Source: RUG626 sp964553775
GTDB lineage: Bacteria; Bacillota; Clostridia; Oscillospirales; Oscillospiraceae
Assembly (NCBI GenBank): GCA_964553775.1
Contig: CAZKLU010000002.1
Location: forward strand, 1-64,000
DNA: 64,000 nt
Direction of reading: 5' to 3'
The position numbers and the translations under genes are program-made. Positions 26,690-35,403 of this stretch are shown piece after piece (positions within the stretch are counted from its first letter, which is position 1; every line of letters begins with the position of its first letter). The notes beneath the pieces were generated by a model, which searched no databases, was not told where the DNA came from, and saw nothing but the letters and a program-made list of their open reading frames with translations.

Positions 26690-27186
26690 GCTTCGTCACC
26701 TATATGAACAATAAAATCTTCAATCAAAGCCTCGTGATCTTCCTTATTAAGTTCCTTATCTACGACCTTTTCCGCCAGTTCAAGAGCCAAGCTGGAAATA
26801 TCATTTTTGGCTTCATTGAGTGCTTTTTTCTTCTCTTGAGCTATGTCAGACTGCGCTTTTTGCATGATACGAACGGCATTTGCTTTTGCGTCATCTATAA
26901 TTTCGTGTTCACGTTTCTCGGCTCTTGATGTCGCATCGCGGATAATATCGTCACGCTCTTTGTTGACATCAGCGATACGATTCTTATATTCAGCTGCCTC
27001 TGCTTCGGCATCCTCCCGCTGCTTCGCGGCATCCGCATAGAGATCATCTATTTCTTTCTGCCGGTCATCAATCATTTTTTTTACCGGCTTGAAAAGCAGA
27101 GCGCGCAGTACGAGAAAAGTGATTATCATATTGATAAATGTGAACAACGCCGTCCACAAATCTATGTCTATTATTTCCTCATACAT
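26686..27186 (-). CDS. atpF: F-type ATP synthase b subunit
   Basis: 166 residues. One N-terminal membrane helix (LWTALFTFINMIITFLVLRA) then a long charged coiled coil, with the usual FKPVKKMIDDRQKEIDDLY after the membrane segment. Forms the peripheral stalk as a dimer. Overlaps atpH by four bases. Confidence 0.93.
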   Translation of the reverse strand: MYEEIIDIDLWTALFTFINMIITFLVLRALLFKPVKKMIDDRQKEIDDLYADAAKQREDAEAEAAEYKNRIADVNKERDDIIRDATSRAEKREHEIIDDAKANAVRIMQKAQSDIAQEKKKALNEAKNDISSLALELAEKVVDKELNKEDHEALIEDFIVHIGDEA

Positions 27187-27264
27187 ATTTTATTCGGTCA
27201 CTCCTTTCAAAAACCAGTCTCAAACCGACAATGGTCAGCTTCAAACCGGTCAATTTGTCATGTC

Positions 27265-27510
27265 TCAGCCCTTGAAAACGAAGAGCAGCAGGAGTGAAAT
27301 AACCAGCGAGTAGATACCGGTGGATTCCGTGATAGCGCAGCCGAGGATCATGTTTGTCCTCAACATTCCGGCAGTTTCGGGCTGACGAGCCATACCTTCA
27401 AGAGCTTTACCCACGGCATTACCTTCACCAACAGCCGGACCGATAGCTCCGAATCCGATTGCTATACCTGCGCCGATAGCACGCGCAGCGTTCACTATTG
27501 CCTGTTCCAT
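27265..27510 (-). CDS. atpE: F-type ATP synthase c subunit with two-carboxylate ion site
   Basis: 81 residues, a hairpin of two membrane helices. Helix 1 is glycine-rich (AIGAGIAIGFGAIGPAVGEG) and carries Glu29; the polar loop is MARQPE; helix 2 has ILGCAITESTGIYSLVIS with Glu62, Ser63, Thr64 and Tyr67. Glu62-Ser63-Thr64 plus Tyr67 is the sodium-type signature known from Ilyobacter. A glutamate in place of Gln32 gives the two-carboxylate site described for the Fusobacterium nucleatum c-ring. Na+ coupling is therefore predicted but not proven. AGGAGG precedes the ATG. Confidence 0.95.
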   Translation of the reverse strand: MEQAIVNAARAIGAGIAIGFGAIGPAVGEGNAVGKALEGMARQPETAGMLRTNMILGCAITESTGIYSLVISLLLLFVFKG

Positions 27511-28055
27511 AATGTTGTGTTCCTCCTAAATTTGTTTTAATTTGTTTTATTTTTCTTATCTTCAACCGTGTAAAACGGTCAAATTTATAAATATACAACA
27601 CGCACACATCGTTACTGCTCATCCGCTGCTAAGAGTTGCCTTTTGCCGCTCACTTGCAAAACGGTTGACTTGTGGTTATGGGAATCAATTAAAAATTGAT
27701 TCCCTGTTTGCGACTCACATAATATACTCACAGTCTGCGGCAGTTCAAACATCCGATCAGCTGAAAAGGGTTTTGATGACAAAGCTGTCAGAATAGTACT
27801 TGAATTTTATTTCACGTCTTTCAACGCGAAACTTTGAAGGCGTGGATAAGTTTCTAACAAAATCAATTTCCCTAACAACTAATAAATGGTCGGGTATTAT
27901 GACAGTATGAAAAAATCTAAATAAAAAAGCAGATCTTGTTATATTCGCAAAGAGATAACCCGATGGAGAATTAGACTGATTTCAACTGCGCCGAGACAGT
28001 TGTAAACCAGAAATTTAGCGATGTTCATTTCGTCTTTGAGTATAACCGCTAAACA
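27511..28055. other. Long spacer inside the ATP synthase operon (atpB-atpE)
   Basis: 545 bases without a gene. Contains the palindrome AATCAATTAAAAATTGATT at 27683-27701, also found at 20780-20798. Around 27930-28050 there is a broken protein-like frame (DLVIFAKR, stop, PDGELD, stop, FQLRRDS) that might be a decayed nuclease/transposase gene; I could not confirm this. Confidence 0.5.
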
Positions 28056-28964
28056 TCAAGCCTGCAATGCCTTGGCTTTTACTTTGTCAGCATTGTGGGC
28101 GCACTCTTCCGGCGGGGGACACGCCATGCCAACATACACCATCGTTAAAAGACTGAACACAAGTGCCTGAATACCGCCTGTGAACACATCAAAATACAAA
28201 GACAGCAACGCCGGAATACCGACCTGAAGAATTGGAATATTAGCTATAACGCCCGTATACTGCAAAGCACCAACGCAGCCAATAACTATCATTGCTATAC
28301 CAAAGATTTTGCGGAGCAGCTTCTTTTTATTAAGTCCCCAAGCCAAAAGCGCAATACCGCATACGATAACAACGATTGAGATAATTATTGTGTTCGACGC
28401 GATAAGATTAATGACTGCCGATGAAAGTACAGCAAACGCGGCGTAAATGAGCGATGTCAGAACGCCTCCGCCCATGATATTGCCGAAGTGACGGAATGCC
28501 ATAGATACAGGTTGAGCAATTTCACTCACGATATTGAGCGGGTTGATGTAATTTTTGAGAAACGGTCCCAAGCCGCCGTACTTTATGTTCCCGTACCAAC
28601 TCAGAACACTGGTCATCAGTGCCCATGTCATTGTAGTCATGAGGTCAGCGGTGGACGAGCGCAAAAACCCTGTCATACCTATGAGTGAGCCGCATACCGA
28701 GGAGAGCATCAATGCTCCAATGTATGGTGCCCAGTATGAGTTGTGTTTGCCCATTGCGTCCTCAACGAGGTCGTAGAGCATTGTGACAAGTTTCTCGGTA
28801 ATTACCTGCATTCGTCCCGGGCGTTTTTTGAGGTTGCGACCAAGAATCCACCCGGTGAAACAAAGAAGAACCATCACGATGAACGATGACAGCGTTGTCT
28901 GCGTAATGGTTATGAAGCCAAAGAGCTTTGTGATTATTTTTGGACCGTTTACAGTTACATTCAT
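28056..28964 (-). CDS. atpB: F-type ATP synthase a subunit
   Basis: 302 residues, five or six membrane helices. The essential Arg158 is in QPVSMAFRHFGNIMGGGVL, matching the LSLRLFGN core. The final helix reads VFTGGIQALVFSLLTMVYVG. An extra hydrophobic segment of about 45 residues with a KKKLLRK loop lies between helices four and five, making it longer than the usual 220-270 residues. Forms the ion channel against the c-ring. Its ATG overlaps the stop of the atpI-like gene by four bases. Confidence 0.93.
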   Translation of the reverse strand: MNVTVNGPKIITKLFGFITITQTTLSSFIVMVLLCFTGWILGRNLKKRPGRMQVITEKLVTMLYDLVEDAMGKHNSYWAPYIGALMLSSVCGSLIGMTGFLRSSTADLMTTMTWALMTSVLSWYGNIKYGGLGPFLKNYINPLNIVSEIAQPVSMAFRHFGNIMGGGVLTSLIYAAFAVLSSAVINLIASNTIIISIVVIVCGIALLAWGLNKKKLLRKIFGIAMIVIGCVGALQYTGVIANIPILQVGIPALLSLYFDVFTGGIQALVFSLLTMVYVGMACPPPEECAHNADKVKAKALQA

Positions 28965-29401
28965 TTTTTATCTTCACCATCTTTACGAAAATACTCTGTA
29001 ACATTCAGACTGATCTGTACGAACAGAAGCGGAAGTATCGCGGCGAGAGCGTCGCAGATTCCGGTTGCAAGTATAACTGCGTATAATGCGAATAGTGCGA
29101 GCATTCTCACCGTTGAGGATGCGCGTATTGAGAGAGTAGCTTTTTGTGCGTTGCCGGTTTTCTCAGCCAAGTCGGATGCTTTAGATACTGTTATGCTCAG
29201 AAACAGAAAATTGCCGCATGACAGAAGAAAGCCGACAAGACCGCCTGCCAGTACCGAAACGGTAAATTTGCCTAATAATGCGTATACTATAAATTCTATC
29301 GCGACAAGCAAAGCTGTTCCTGCTGTAACCCGGATCAGCTGGCGTATAGCCGCCGCATTATGAAACATATTTACGCCATGAGTCAAGTTCCATGGCGGCA
29401 C
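28961..29401 (-). CDS. AtpI-like ATP synthase assembly protein
   Basis: Up to 146 residues, four predicted membrane helices (GTALLVAIEFIVYALLG; VLAGGLVGFLLSCGNFLFLS; MLALFALYAVILATGICDAL; AAILPLLFVQISLN), consistent with ATP synthase I/AtpI proteins that help assemble c-rings or carry Mg2+. The true start is unclear. The frame opens with GTG at 29401, which touches the AAAGGAG. A different frame has ATG 29390-29388 at good SD spacing but ends after 11 codons (MELDSWRKYVS). The first ATG in the AtpI frame gives MFHNAAAIRQ, with no SD. A one-base frameshift or a coupled leader ORF is possible. Confidence 0.75.
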   Translation of the reverse strand: MPPWNLTHGVNMFHNAAAIRQLIRVTAGTALLVAIEFIVYALLGKFTVSVLAGGLVGFLLSCGNFLFLSITVSKASDLAEKTGNAQKATLSIRASSTVRMLALFALYAVILATGICDALAAILPLLFVQISLNVTEYFRKDGEDKK

Positions 29402-29735
29402 CTCCTTTTTATTAACGCGAATCGACTTTTATACTCATAAGTCATAAAAATTTTTGAATTTGAAGCTTTGCTGAATATTTGCCGGAGATGCCCACACATA
29501 AATTATTGCAAGATATTTAAGGGCGGCAGATCAGTCGTAAAAGGCTGTTTTAATTTCTGCAAATTCAGCGTATCTTGAGTACCGCTTAAATCTTATTTTT
29601 ACAAGTATCAATATGAAATAGCAACCATATAGCCTTGCAAGTATAATTGATTTTCTATATTCTATCTCGCTTTACAGAACACAACGGAAGTACACTGCGT
29701 TCACAGTCAGATTGTAATAGTTGGTGAAACACTGT
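29402..29735. other. Spacer between the AtpZ-like and AtpI-like genes
   Basis: 334 bases with no gene. It ends in AAAAAGGAGGTG just ahead of the AtpI-like gene. Contains ATACTCATAAG and related strings resembling motifs in other spacers. Confidence 0.45.
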
Positions 29736-29999
29736 TTACTTGTGTTCGTTGAACGATGGAGGAACTTCTTGATCCGTTTCCTTGCCAACTCTATCCATTG
29801 TTTTAAGGGAATTTCTAAAACCGGAAACCGCGCCAAGAAGCCCTAAAATAACACCCGCAGTCACCACCCAACCGCCAAGGGAAAACCTGTCCCTCAGCCA
29901 CACGGCAGCCAATATAAATATTACCAGCGGTCCAACAACAGATATGGCGAACTGCGTGAACCAAACTAAAGCTTTCAGGTTTGTAAATCGGGATTGCAC
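29736..29999 (-). CDS. AtpZ/AtpI-family membrane protein of the ATP synthase operon
   Basis: 87 residues from a GTG at 29999, chosen because GGAGG lies seven bases ahead; a TTG 15 bases earlier would overlap the SD. Two membrane helices (LVWFTQFAISVVGPLVIFIL; GGWVVTAGVILGLLGAVSGF) and a charged tail. This is the plan of AtpZ-like proteins that open many Firmicutes atp operons and assist assembly or Mg2+ handling. First gene of the operon. Confidence 0.78.
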   Translation of the reverse strand: MQSRFTNLKALVWFTQFAISVVGPLVIFILAAVWLRDRFSLGGWVVTAGVILGLLGAVSGFRNSLKTMDRVGKETDQEVPPSFNEHK

Positions 30000-30134
30000 C
30001 GCATATTCCTCCAAAAAAGTTTAGAACCGTTAAATTTGCTATATCCGGCTCCACAGTTGCGCTGAAATTGTGTGAAACGACAATTCCGAGATTATGGAAA
30101 CAATAATCCCACTTTAGCTTTTTATTTCCTATTT

Positions 30135-30163
30135 ATAATATAACTTTCTTTTGCTAAAGTCAA
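30135..30163 (-). promoter_or_regulatory. Sigma-A promoter of the ATP synthase operon
   Basis: Minus strand TTGACT, 17 bases, TATTAT, giving a leader of about 130 bases before the AtpZ-like start. Confidence 0.8.
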
Positions 30164-30743
30164 GAGGGGATTGATGATATTTTTTTATTTGTTACATTTT
30201 TTTGCGGTCACTGATTGGCAGACAGCACCGAGAGTTTTCGAGACAATGCGCCGCGGCAAGATAGCCTATGATTTTCCTGAAACCCCTATGCAAAAGTCTA
30301 TTGTCTTACCTTGCAGAAATGACGAACACCGAGAAACCGGGTTTTTATTCATGTAAATTACTTTTTATCCGATTTTTAAGCCGCCCCGCAACGAACCATC
30401 TCTCTTGCCTATAAAACCATGCTGAATGGTTAAAGAGGTTCGTTTTAGCGCGAAACCACATCATAACTCTCGTTTTTCTTTCGTTAGAAGCGTTTTTTCT
30501 CTTACAACGAAAGCTCTGAACAATGCTTCAAATTTCTAACACTTTCATCGGCTTTCATCTATGTTTGTACTGATAGAGTATGGGAATTTTGCTATTTTTC
30601 TCTTTTTCTATATCTCGAAAAATATGATTGTTGCCAGTTCGAGGCTGGAAACCTGCTTGCGGTTGTCGTAAACACCCACGCTGGCTTGGAAAATTGGTGC
30701 GCCATGCCCCGCTGGGAAAGATGGTAGCTATGGAAGTGAGCGG
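30164..30743. other. Intergenic with nested hairpin
   Basis: No gene recognised. AACGAACC (30390-30397) pairs with GGTTCGTT (30437-30444), and inside it AACCAT (30415-30420) pairs with ATGGTT (30426-30431); TTTT follows on the plus strand. No plus-strand gene precedes it, so its role as terminator is doubtful. A short open stretch at 30171-30356 has no SD or family match. Confidence 0.45.
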
Positions 30744-33218
30744 TTATGTCAGCCACTTTTCCAATATTCTTCCTAAGACATCTAAGTCCAAAGGTTTCGC
30801 TATATGGTCGTTCATGCCGGAATTGCGAGACATAGCTATATCATCGCTGAACGTGTTCGCGGTCATTGCAATGATAGGCAGATTCCTTGTATAATCACGG
30901 TCGAAGGAGCGTATTGCGCGAGTCGCGTCGTAACCGTTCATTACAGGCATCTGAACATCCATGAACACCAAATCGTAATATCCATCTGGCGCATCGCGTA
31001 TTTGCTCGACTGCTTCAAGACCATTGTGTGCAAGATCAATAGTCGCGTTTGTCATGCCAAGTATCTCTGTTGCTATTTCGGCGTTGAGTTCATTGTCCTC
31101 TACTAATAATATACGTTTTCCCGCGAAATTTTCTTCAGCAAGTGACTCTATAGGTGTCTCCGAGTTCTCTGCTTCCTCTATTTGTATTTCGAGAAGCTGC
31201 TTCGCAGCTGCCGCGAAACGCGAACGAAATACTGGTTTCGGGATAACAGCATCAGCCCCGCTGACATTTACTGTTTTGTCATAAGCTGCTACAACTATTT
31301 TTGCGCCGTTTGTATTATGAAGATCATCAAAACTGCCATTGTCAAAGTTCGTCAATACAATATCGCACTCACACTTATCCGGCGGGGTATTCGTACAGAT
31401 AAGTTCCGCACCAAGATCTGAAAGAGTTTCGCGAAGCCTCGAAAGTGCCGATTTGTCCTTGTCATATATTAAAACCTTCCGACCCGCAAGGATGTTTACG
31501 TCTCCTCTCTGGTCTTTGGCTTGATGAAGCGGAATTTTTACGGTAAATTCTGAACCCTTGTTGAGTACACTCTTCACGTCAATTGTGCCGTCCATCAGTT
31601 CCACAAGGCTGCGTGTTATTGCCATGCCAAGTCCGGTACCCTGAGTCTGCTGAACACGCTCATCGTCAGAGCGGGTGAAAACATCAAAAAGGTGTTCGCG
31701 ATATTCCTCAGCCATTCCGATACCGTTATCTGAGACTGTGAAGCAACAGAATTTCCCTTCCGGCTGTGAAACGGTAAGTTTCAGAATACCGCACTCCGGT
31801 GTGTATTTTACAGCGTTGCTTAACAGGTTCATCAGGATCTGAAGAAGGCGTTTGTCATCACCATAAATAATCTCGCAGCGCACGTTGTCGGCATATACTT
31901 TAAATGTTTGGTTCTTTTCCAGAATCTGAGGACGGCATATTGTCTGGACATTGTCGATAAGCTCCGGTATGCTGAAATCACGCTCACGCAGTTCGAGCTT
32001 TCCCGCTTCTATCTTGCTCATATCAAGAATATCGTTTATAAGTGACAAAAGATGCTCGCTTGAAATGGTGATTTTGTCAAGGCAGCTTTCCACTTTTTTT
32101 CTGTCATCGAGACTGGCTTTAGCAATCGCGGTCATTCCGATAATACCGTTCATAGGTGTGCGTATATCGTGGCTCATCTTTGCCAAAAAGTCAGATTTCG
32201 CGGAATTAGCTATATTTGCCGCCGCCATTGCCCGGCGAAGCTCATCACGCTGTTTTCGCTCCTCTGCTCTCAGCTCAGACACGTCACGACCGCGAACCAT
32301 CGCGAGTATATCACCGCTCACCGTGTCCTGCATAAGAAGAGCTGTGCTTCGAAGCGTGACGGGAATACCGCGTCCGATTGTTGTGTCGAACTCAACCTCG
32401 ACAAGCTGTTCGCCGCGCTCGTATGCTTCAAGGAAATAGCGGCTGTTGAACCGGCTCAGAAACGTCTCACGCGAATCCTCCGGTACCTTCATCTCACACC
32501 AGCGTTCGCGAAACTCGTCAAAACTCGCAGGTGCCGTAAGACCTACCATTTTGAGCATGGGGTATCGTTTTCCGTCAACAATCTCATAAAATTCATTTTC
32601 TATCAAGTTTTTTGTGAGATTTATATTATAAACCATCAGAGCGTCGGAAACCATCGCGATTCTGTACTGTTCTTCCTGCGTAAGTGTCCGGCGAAGGTCA
32701 AGGTTGGAAGCCTCTAATTCGTGGTAGCTCTCTAAAATCGCTTTTCTGAGGTTATCCATGCTGCGTTCTATAATCGTGGCTCTGACATCGCCTCCGTCCA
32801 GAGTTTTTGTAAGGACAATAAACACCTGTATAGCGTCAACCTCGCCATTTTTGGAACCCTCGCGTGTCATTTCGACATCAAGAATGCGTGTTCCCCGTTT
32901 GAAAGCACTCATAAGATAGGAAACAGTGAAGATGTCCTCTGCTTTCCCGCAGAGAAGCTGCGAGTGATACCCAGCGTACCATTTTCTTGAAAACTCCTCA
33001 AACGAAACAGGCGGCATTTTACCTGTTGTCTCACTTATTGGGTGGCGACCATCTTGTGCCGCAAAGTCAGTTTTTATAATACCTCCATCGGTGAGGTTGA
33101 AAACGTAGTGAAAGTAGCTGTCGGAGATAAGGGCTTCTTTAAAGCAGTAACCCTCACATTCCGGATGATACATCTCCGTTTCCATATTGTCAAGACGCGC
33201 ATCAAAAATTGCCTGCAT
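30744..33218 (-). CDS. Hybrid sensor histidine kinase/response regulator
   Basis: 824 residues from ATG 33218 (GGAAGG eight bases upstream). No membrane helix, so cytoplasmic. Two related PAS-like segments fill residues 1-310, each with an F-x-EF-x-x-x-W element (VSFEEFSRKWY; ASFDEFRERWC). A short coiled coil leads to HisKA with phospho-acceptor His350 (FLAKMSHDIRTPMNG). The HATPase has NLLSNAVKYTPECG, DNGIGMAEEYREHLF and GTGLGMAITRSLVE. A first receiver-like domain (KVLIYDKDKSALSRL) lacks the phospho-Asp pattern; the last receiver is complete (ILLVEDNELNAEIA, DLVFMDVQMPVMNGYDA, AMTAN, KPLDL). No output regulator or Hpt protein is adjacent, so the signal and target are unknown. Confidence 0.93.
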   Translation of the reverse strand: MQAIFDARLDNMETEMYHPECEGYCFKEALISDSYFHYVFNLTDGGIIKTDFAAQDGRHPISETTGKMPPVSFEEFSRKWYAGYHSQLLCGKAEDIFTVSYLMSAFKRGTRILDVEMTREGSKNGEVDAIQVFIVLTKTLDGGDVRATIIERSMDNLRKAILESYHELEASNLDLRRTLTQEEQYRIAMVSDALMVYNINLTKNLIENEFYEIVDGKRYPMLKMVGLTAPASFDEFRERWCEMKVPEDSRETFLSRFNSRYFLEAYERGEQLVEVEFDTTIGRGIPVTLRSTALLMQDTVSGDILAMVRGRDVSELRAEERKQRDELRRAMAAANIANSAKSDFLAKMSHDIRTPMNGIIGMTAIAKASLDDRKKVESCLDKITISSEHLLSLINDILDMSKIEAGKLELRERDFSIPELIDNVQTICRPQILEKNQTFKVYADNVRCEIIYGDDKRLLQILMNLLSNAVKYTPECGILKLTVSQPEGKFCCFTVSDNGIGMAEEYREHLFDVFTRSDDERVQQTQGTGLGMAITRSLVELMDGTIDVKSVLNKGSEFTVKIPLHQAKDQRGDVNILAGRKVLIYDKDKSALSRLRETLSDLGAELICTNTPPDKCECDIVLTNFDNGSFDDLHNTNGAKIVVAAYDKTVNVSGADAVIPKPVFRSRFAAAAKQLLEIQIEEAENSETPIESLAEENFAGKRILLVEDNELNAEIATEILGMTNATIDLAHNGLEAVEQIRDAPDGYYDLVFMDVQMPVMNGYDATRAIRSFDRDYTRNLPIIAMTANTFSDDIAMSRNSGMNDHIAKPLDLDVLGRILEKWLT

Positions 33219-33667
33219 ACGCAATCCCTTCCTTCCATAGGAGTAGTTTTGCCTTTTGTGAGGTTTACATTCAGGAATAGTGGAAAAAATAACAAGTAAA
33301 ACGAAATACTCAGAAGCCCGAAAAGTTTTGCTTTTGGTTTGCTGTATTTAAATGCTGATTTTTTATAAATCCATAGGAATGATATTCAAAATCAAAGAGA
33401 TTTTCAATTTTGGAAGTTTCCCAATTCCGCAAAACTCAGGATATGCCAGCACGGTTTGTTAAGAATTCACACATTTTTCGGATCTCTATAGATTTCTGAA
33501 GCATTCACCCATATGCTGAAAGAGAATTAGCGGCATATACGCCTTGATATATGGATCCGTGAAACTCATTTTCCGGAAACTGTCCGCGTGGGAACCTGTT
33601 ATTTAGAAGCGTATGGGTTTCACGGATTCAGGGCGTATAATACCTTCTCAATCAAATTTGAATCATA
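33219..33667. other. Intergenic, contains dispersed repeat copy 1 (3' part)
   Basis: No intact gene. From about 33577 the sequence AAACTGTCCGCGTGGGAACC begins a repeat that recurs at 50198 onwards and, in part, at 52720 onwards. It continues into the gene-tail fragment at 33668. Confidence 0.6.
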
Positions 33668-33880
33668 TTATTGTTTATTCTCAGTATCTTCAAGCGATGA
33701 CAAATAACTCTCCACTAAGGTTCTAAGCAAATCGGGGTTTTCTTTGAGCTTTTGCTGAAACGAGACAATTTTGTCTGCTTTCAATTTTGCTCTCTATGAT
33801 ACTATGCGTCTGCCGCTGTCCTCAGCAGCAGCCATATTTAATACCGCGTCGGTTTCGGCTTTATAGTATGCGGCAGTTCA
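33668..33880 (-). pseudogene. Decayed gene tail, repeat family member (copy 1)
   Basis: Minus-strand frame: YYKAETDAVLNMAAAEDSGR, RIVS, stop (33794-33796), RAKLKADKIVSFQQKLKENP, DLLRTLVESYLSSLEDTENK, Q, stop at 33668-33670. The same end (SSLEN/DTENKQ, stop) occurs at 50290. Both copies share the sequence that follows the stop. The helical, lysine-rich tail resembles the C-termini of Rpn/PD-(D/E)XK nuclease-transposase proteins, but the catalytic part is absent, so this is only a suggestion. Confidence 0.5.
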
Positions 33881-33966
33881 TCCTCGATCGTACTAACCTT
33901 TAAGGAGCATATTGCCCATCATCTCCAATTCCTCATTTGAGCCGATGTAATATAATTTTCATGAGG

Positions 33967-35403
33967 TCAGTACGCTACTCCCCAAACAACCATATGCTTT
34001 GCCGGTTTTCCGCATACGGGACACACATCGCCTATACGTTCATTGCTGAACGGTATACAGCGGCTTGATACACCCGCAAGCTCCTTCATGCGCTCTTCGC
34101 ATGCTGTATCGCCGCACCACATCATTTTTACGAAGCCGCCGCCGTTTTCAATTATTTCACGCACTTTCTCCGGCGAATCAGCGGTATATGTGTGCTTTTC
34201 AAGATTTTCAAGAGCTTTGGAATATAGCCCTTCATGTACCTCCCGCAAAAGTTCCGGTACACGCTTCTCTAAATCCGTAAGCTCCACAGTTATCTTTTCA
34301 CCATTGTCGCGGCGTACACCCACGCAGTGCCCGGCATCTATGTCCCTCGGACCAAGTTCTATTCTAAGAGGAACTCCTTTCATCTCCCACTGCGCGAACT
34401 TCCAGCCTGGGCTGTTGTCGGAAAGATCAGTTTTCACGCGAAGTCCTGTGTTCGTAAGGCGATTCTCAAGCTCCTGTGCTTTCTCTATAACTCCGGGTTT
34501 ATGCGCCGCGACCGGAACAATTATAACCTGCACCGGCGCAATCGCGGGAGGAAGAACAAGACCGCTGTTGTCACCATGTGTCATGATAACCGCTCCGATT
34601 AAGCGTGTTGTCATTCCCCATGATGTTTGGTAGGGATACTGAATCGTGTTGTCACGCCCTGTGAACGTCACGTTATATGCTCTGCTGAACTTGTCACCAA
34701 AATAATGTGTTGTGCCGGTCTGCAAGGCTTTGCGATCTTTCATCATGCACTCAATAGTGTATGTTGCCTCGGCTCCGGCAAACTTTTCCTTGTCGGTCTT
34801 TATGCCAAGCACGACAGGCATCGCAAGCTGATCGGTGCAGAATTTAGCGTAACACTCAAGCTGTCCAAGCGTCTCAGCCTTAGCCTCCTCGGCTGTCTCG
34901 TGGATCGTGTGTCCCTCCTGCCACCAGAACTCCCTCGAGCGCAAAAACGGACGTGTTGTTTTCTCCCAACGCACGACAGAACACCATTGGTTGTAAAGCA
35001 TTGGAAGCTGTCTGTAGCTCTGCAATACATTTGCCCAGTGGTCACAGAACATTGTTTCGGAAGTCGGACGTATCGCCATACGCTCCTCAAGCTCTTCACT
35101 GCCGCCTTGCGTTACCCACGCAACCTCGGGCGCAAAGCCCTCAACCAGCTCGCCCTCTTTTTTGAGAAGACTTTCGGGTATAAGGATTGGCATAGCGACA
35201 TTTTCGTGTCCTGTCTTCTTGAACTCGCCATCCAAAATGCGCTGTATGTTTTCCCATATCGCGTAACCATAGGGTCGCAGAATAGTAAATCCTTTGACAC
35301 TCGAATACTCCACAAGCTCCGCCTTTCGGCACACATCGGTGTACCACTGTGCGAAGTCTGTTTCCATGTTTGTTATTTGTCTTACCTGTTTATCCTTTGC
35401 CAT
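33967..35403 (-). CDS. proS: Prolyl-tRNA synthetase (short, archaeal/eukaryotic-like type)
   Basis: 478 residues, the length of the type without the editing insertion. Class II motifs: motif 2 WEKTTRPFLRSREFWWQEGH and motif 3 MTHGDNSGLVLPPAIAPVQV. An anticodon-binding domain follows (VPVAAHKPGVIEKAQEL). The C-terminus has a zinc-type cysteine set (MWCGDTACEE and DVCPVCGKPAKHM) and ends in a hydrophobic GVAY with terminal Tyr, as in this family. It charges tRNA-Pro. I searched the upstream strand for a T-box and saw none. Encoded alone. Confidence 0.95.
   Translation of the reverse strand: MAKDKQVRQITNMETDFAQWYTDVCRKAELVEYSSVKGFTILRPYGYAIWENIQRILDGEFKKTGHENVAMPILIPESLLKKEGELVEGFAPEVAWVTQGGSEELEERMAIRPTSETMFCDHWANVLQSYRQLPMLYNQWCSVVRWEKTTRPFLRSREFWWQEGHTIHETAEEAKAETLGQLECYAKFCTDQLAMPVVLGIKTDKEKFAGAEATYTIECMMKDRKALQTGTTHYFGDKFSRAYNVTFTGRDNTIQYPYQTSWGMTTRLIGAVIMTHGDNSGLVLPPAIAPVQVIIVPVAAHKPGVIEKAQELENRLTNTGLRVKTDLSDNSPGWKFAQWEMKGVPLRIELGPRDIDAGHCVGVRRDNGEKITVELTDLEKRVPELLREVHEGLYSKALENLEKHTYTADSPEKVREIIENGGGFVKMMWCGDTACEERMKELAGVSSRCIPFSNERIGDVCPVCGKPAKHMVVWGVAY

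Noticed and set aside
27930..28055. Decayed Rpn/PD-(D/E)XK nuclease gene in the atpB-atpE spacer
   Set aside because: Only short matches (DGELD, RRDS) broken by stops; too weak to list as a pseudogene.
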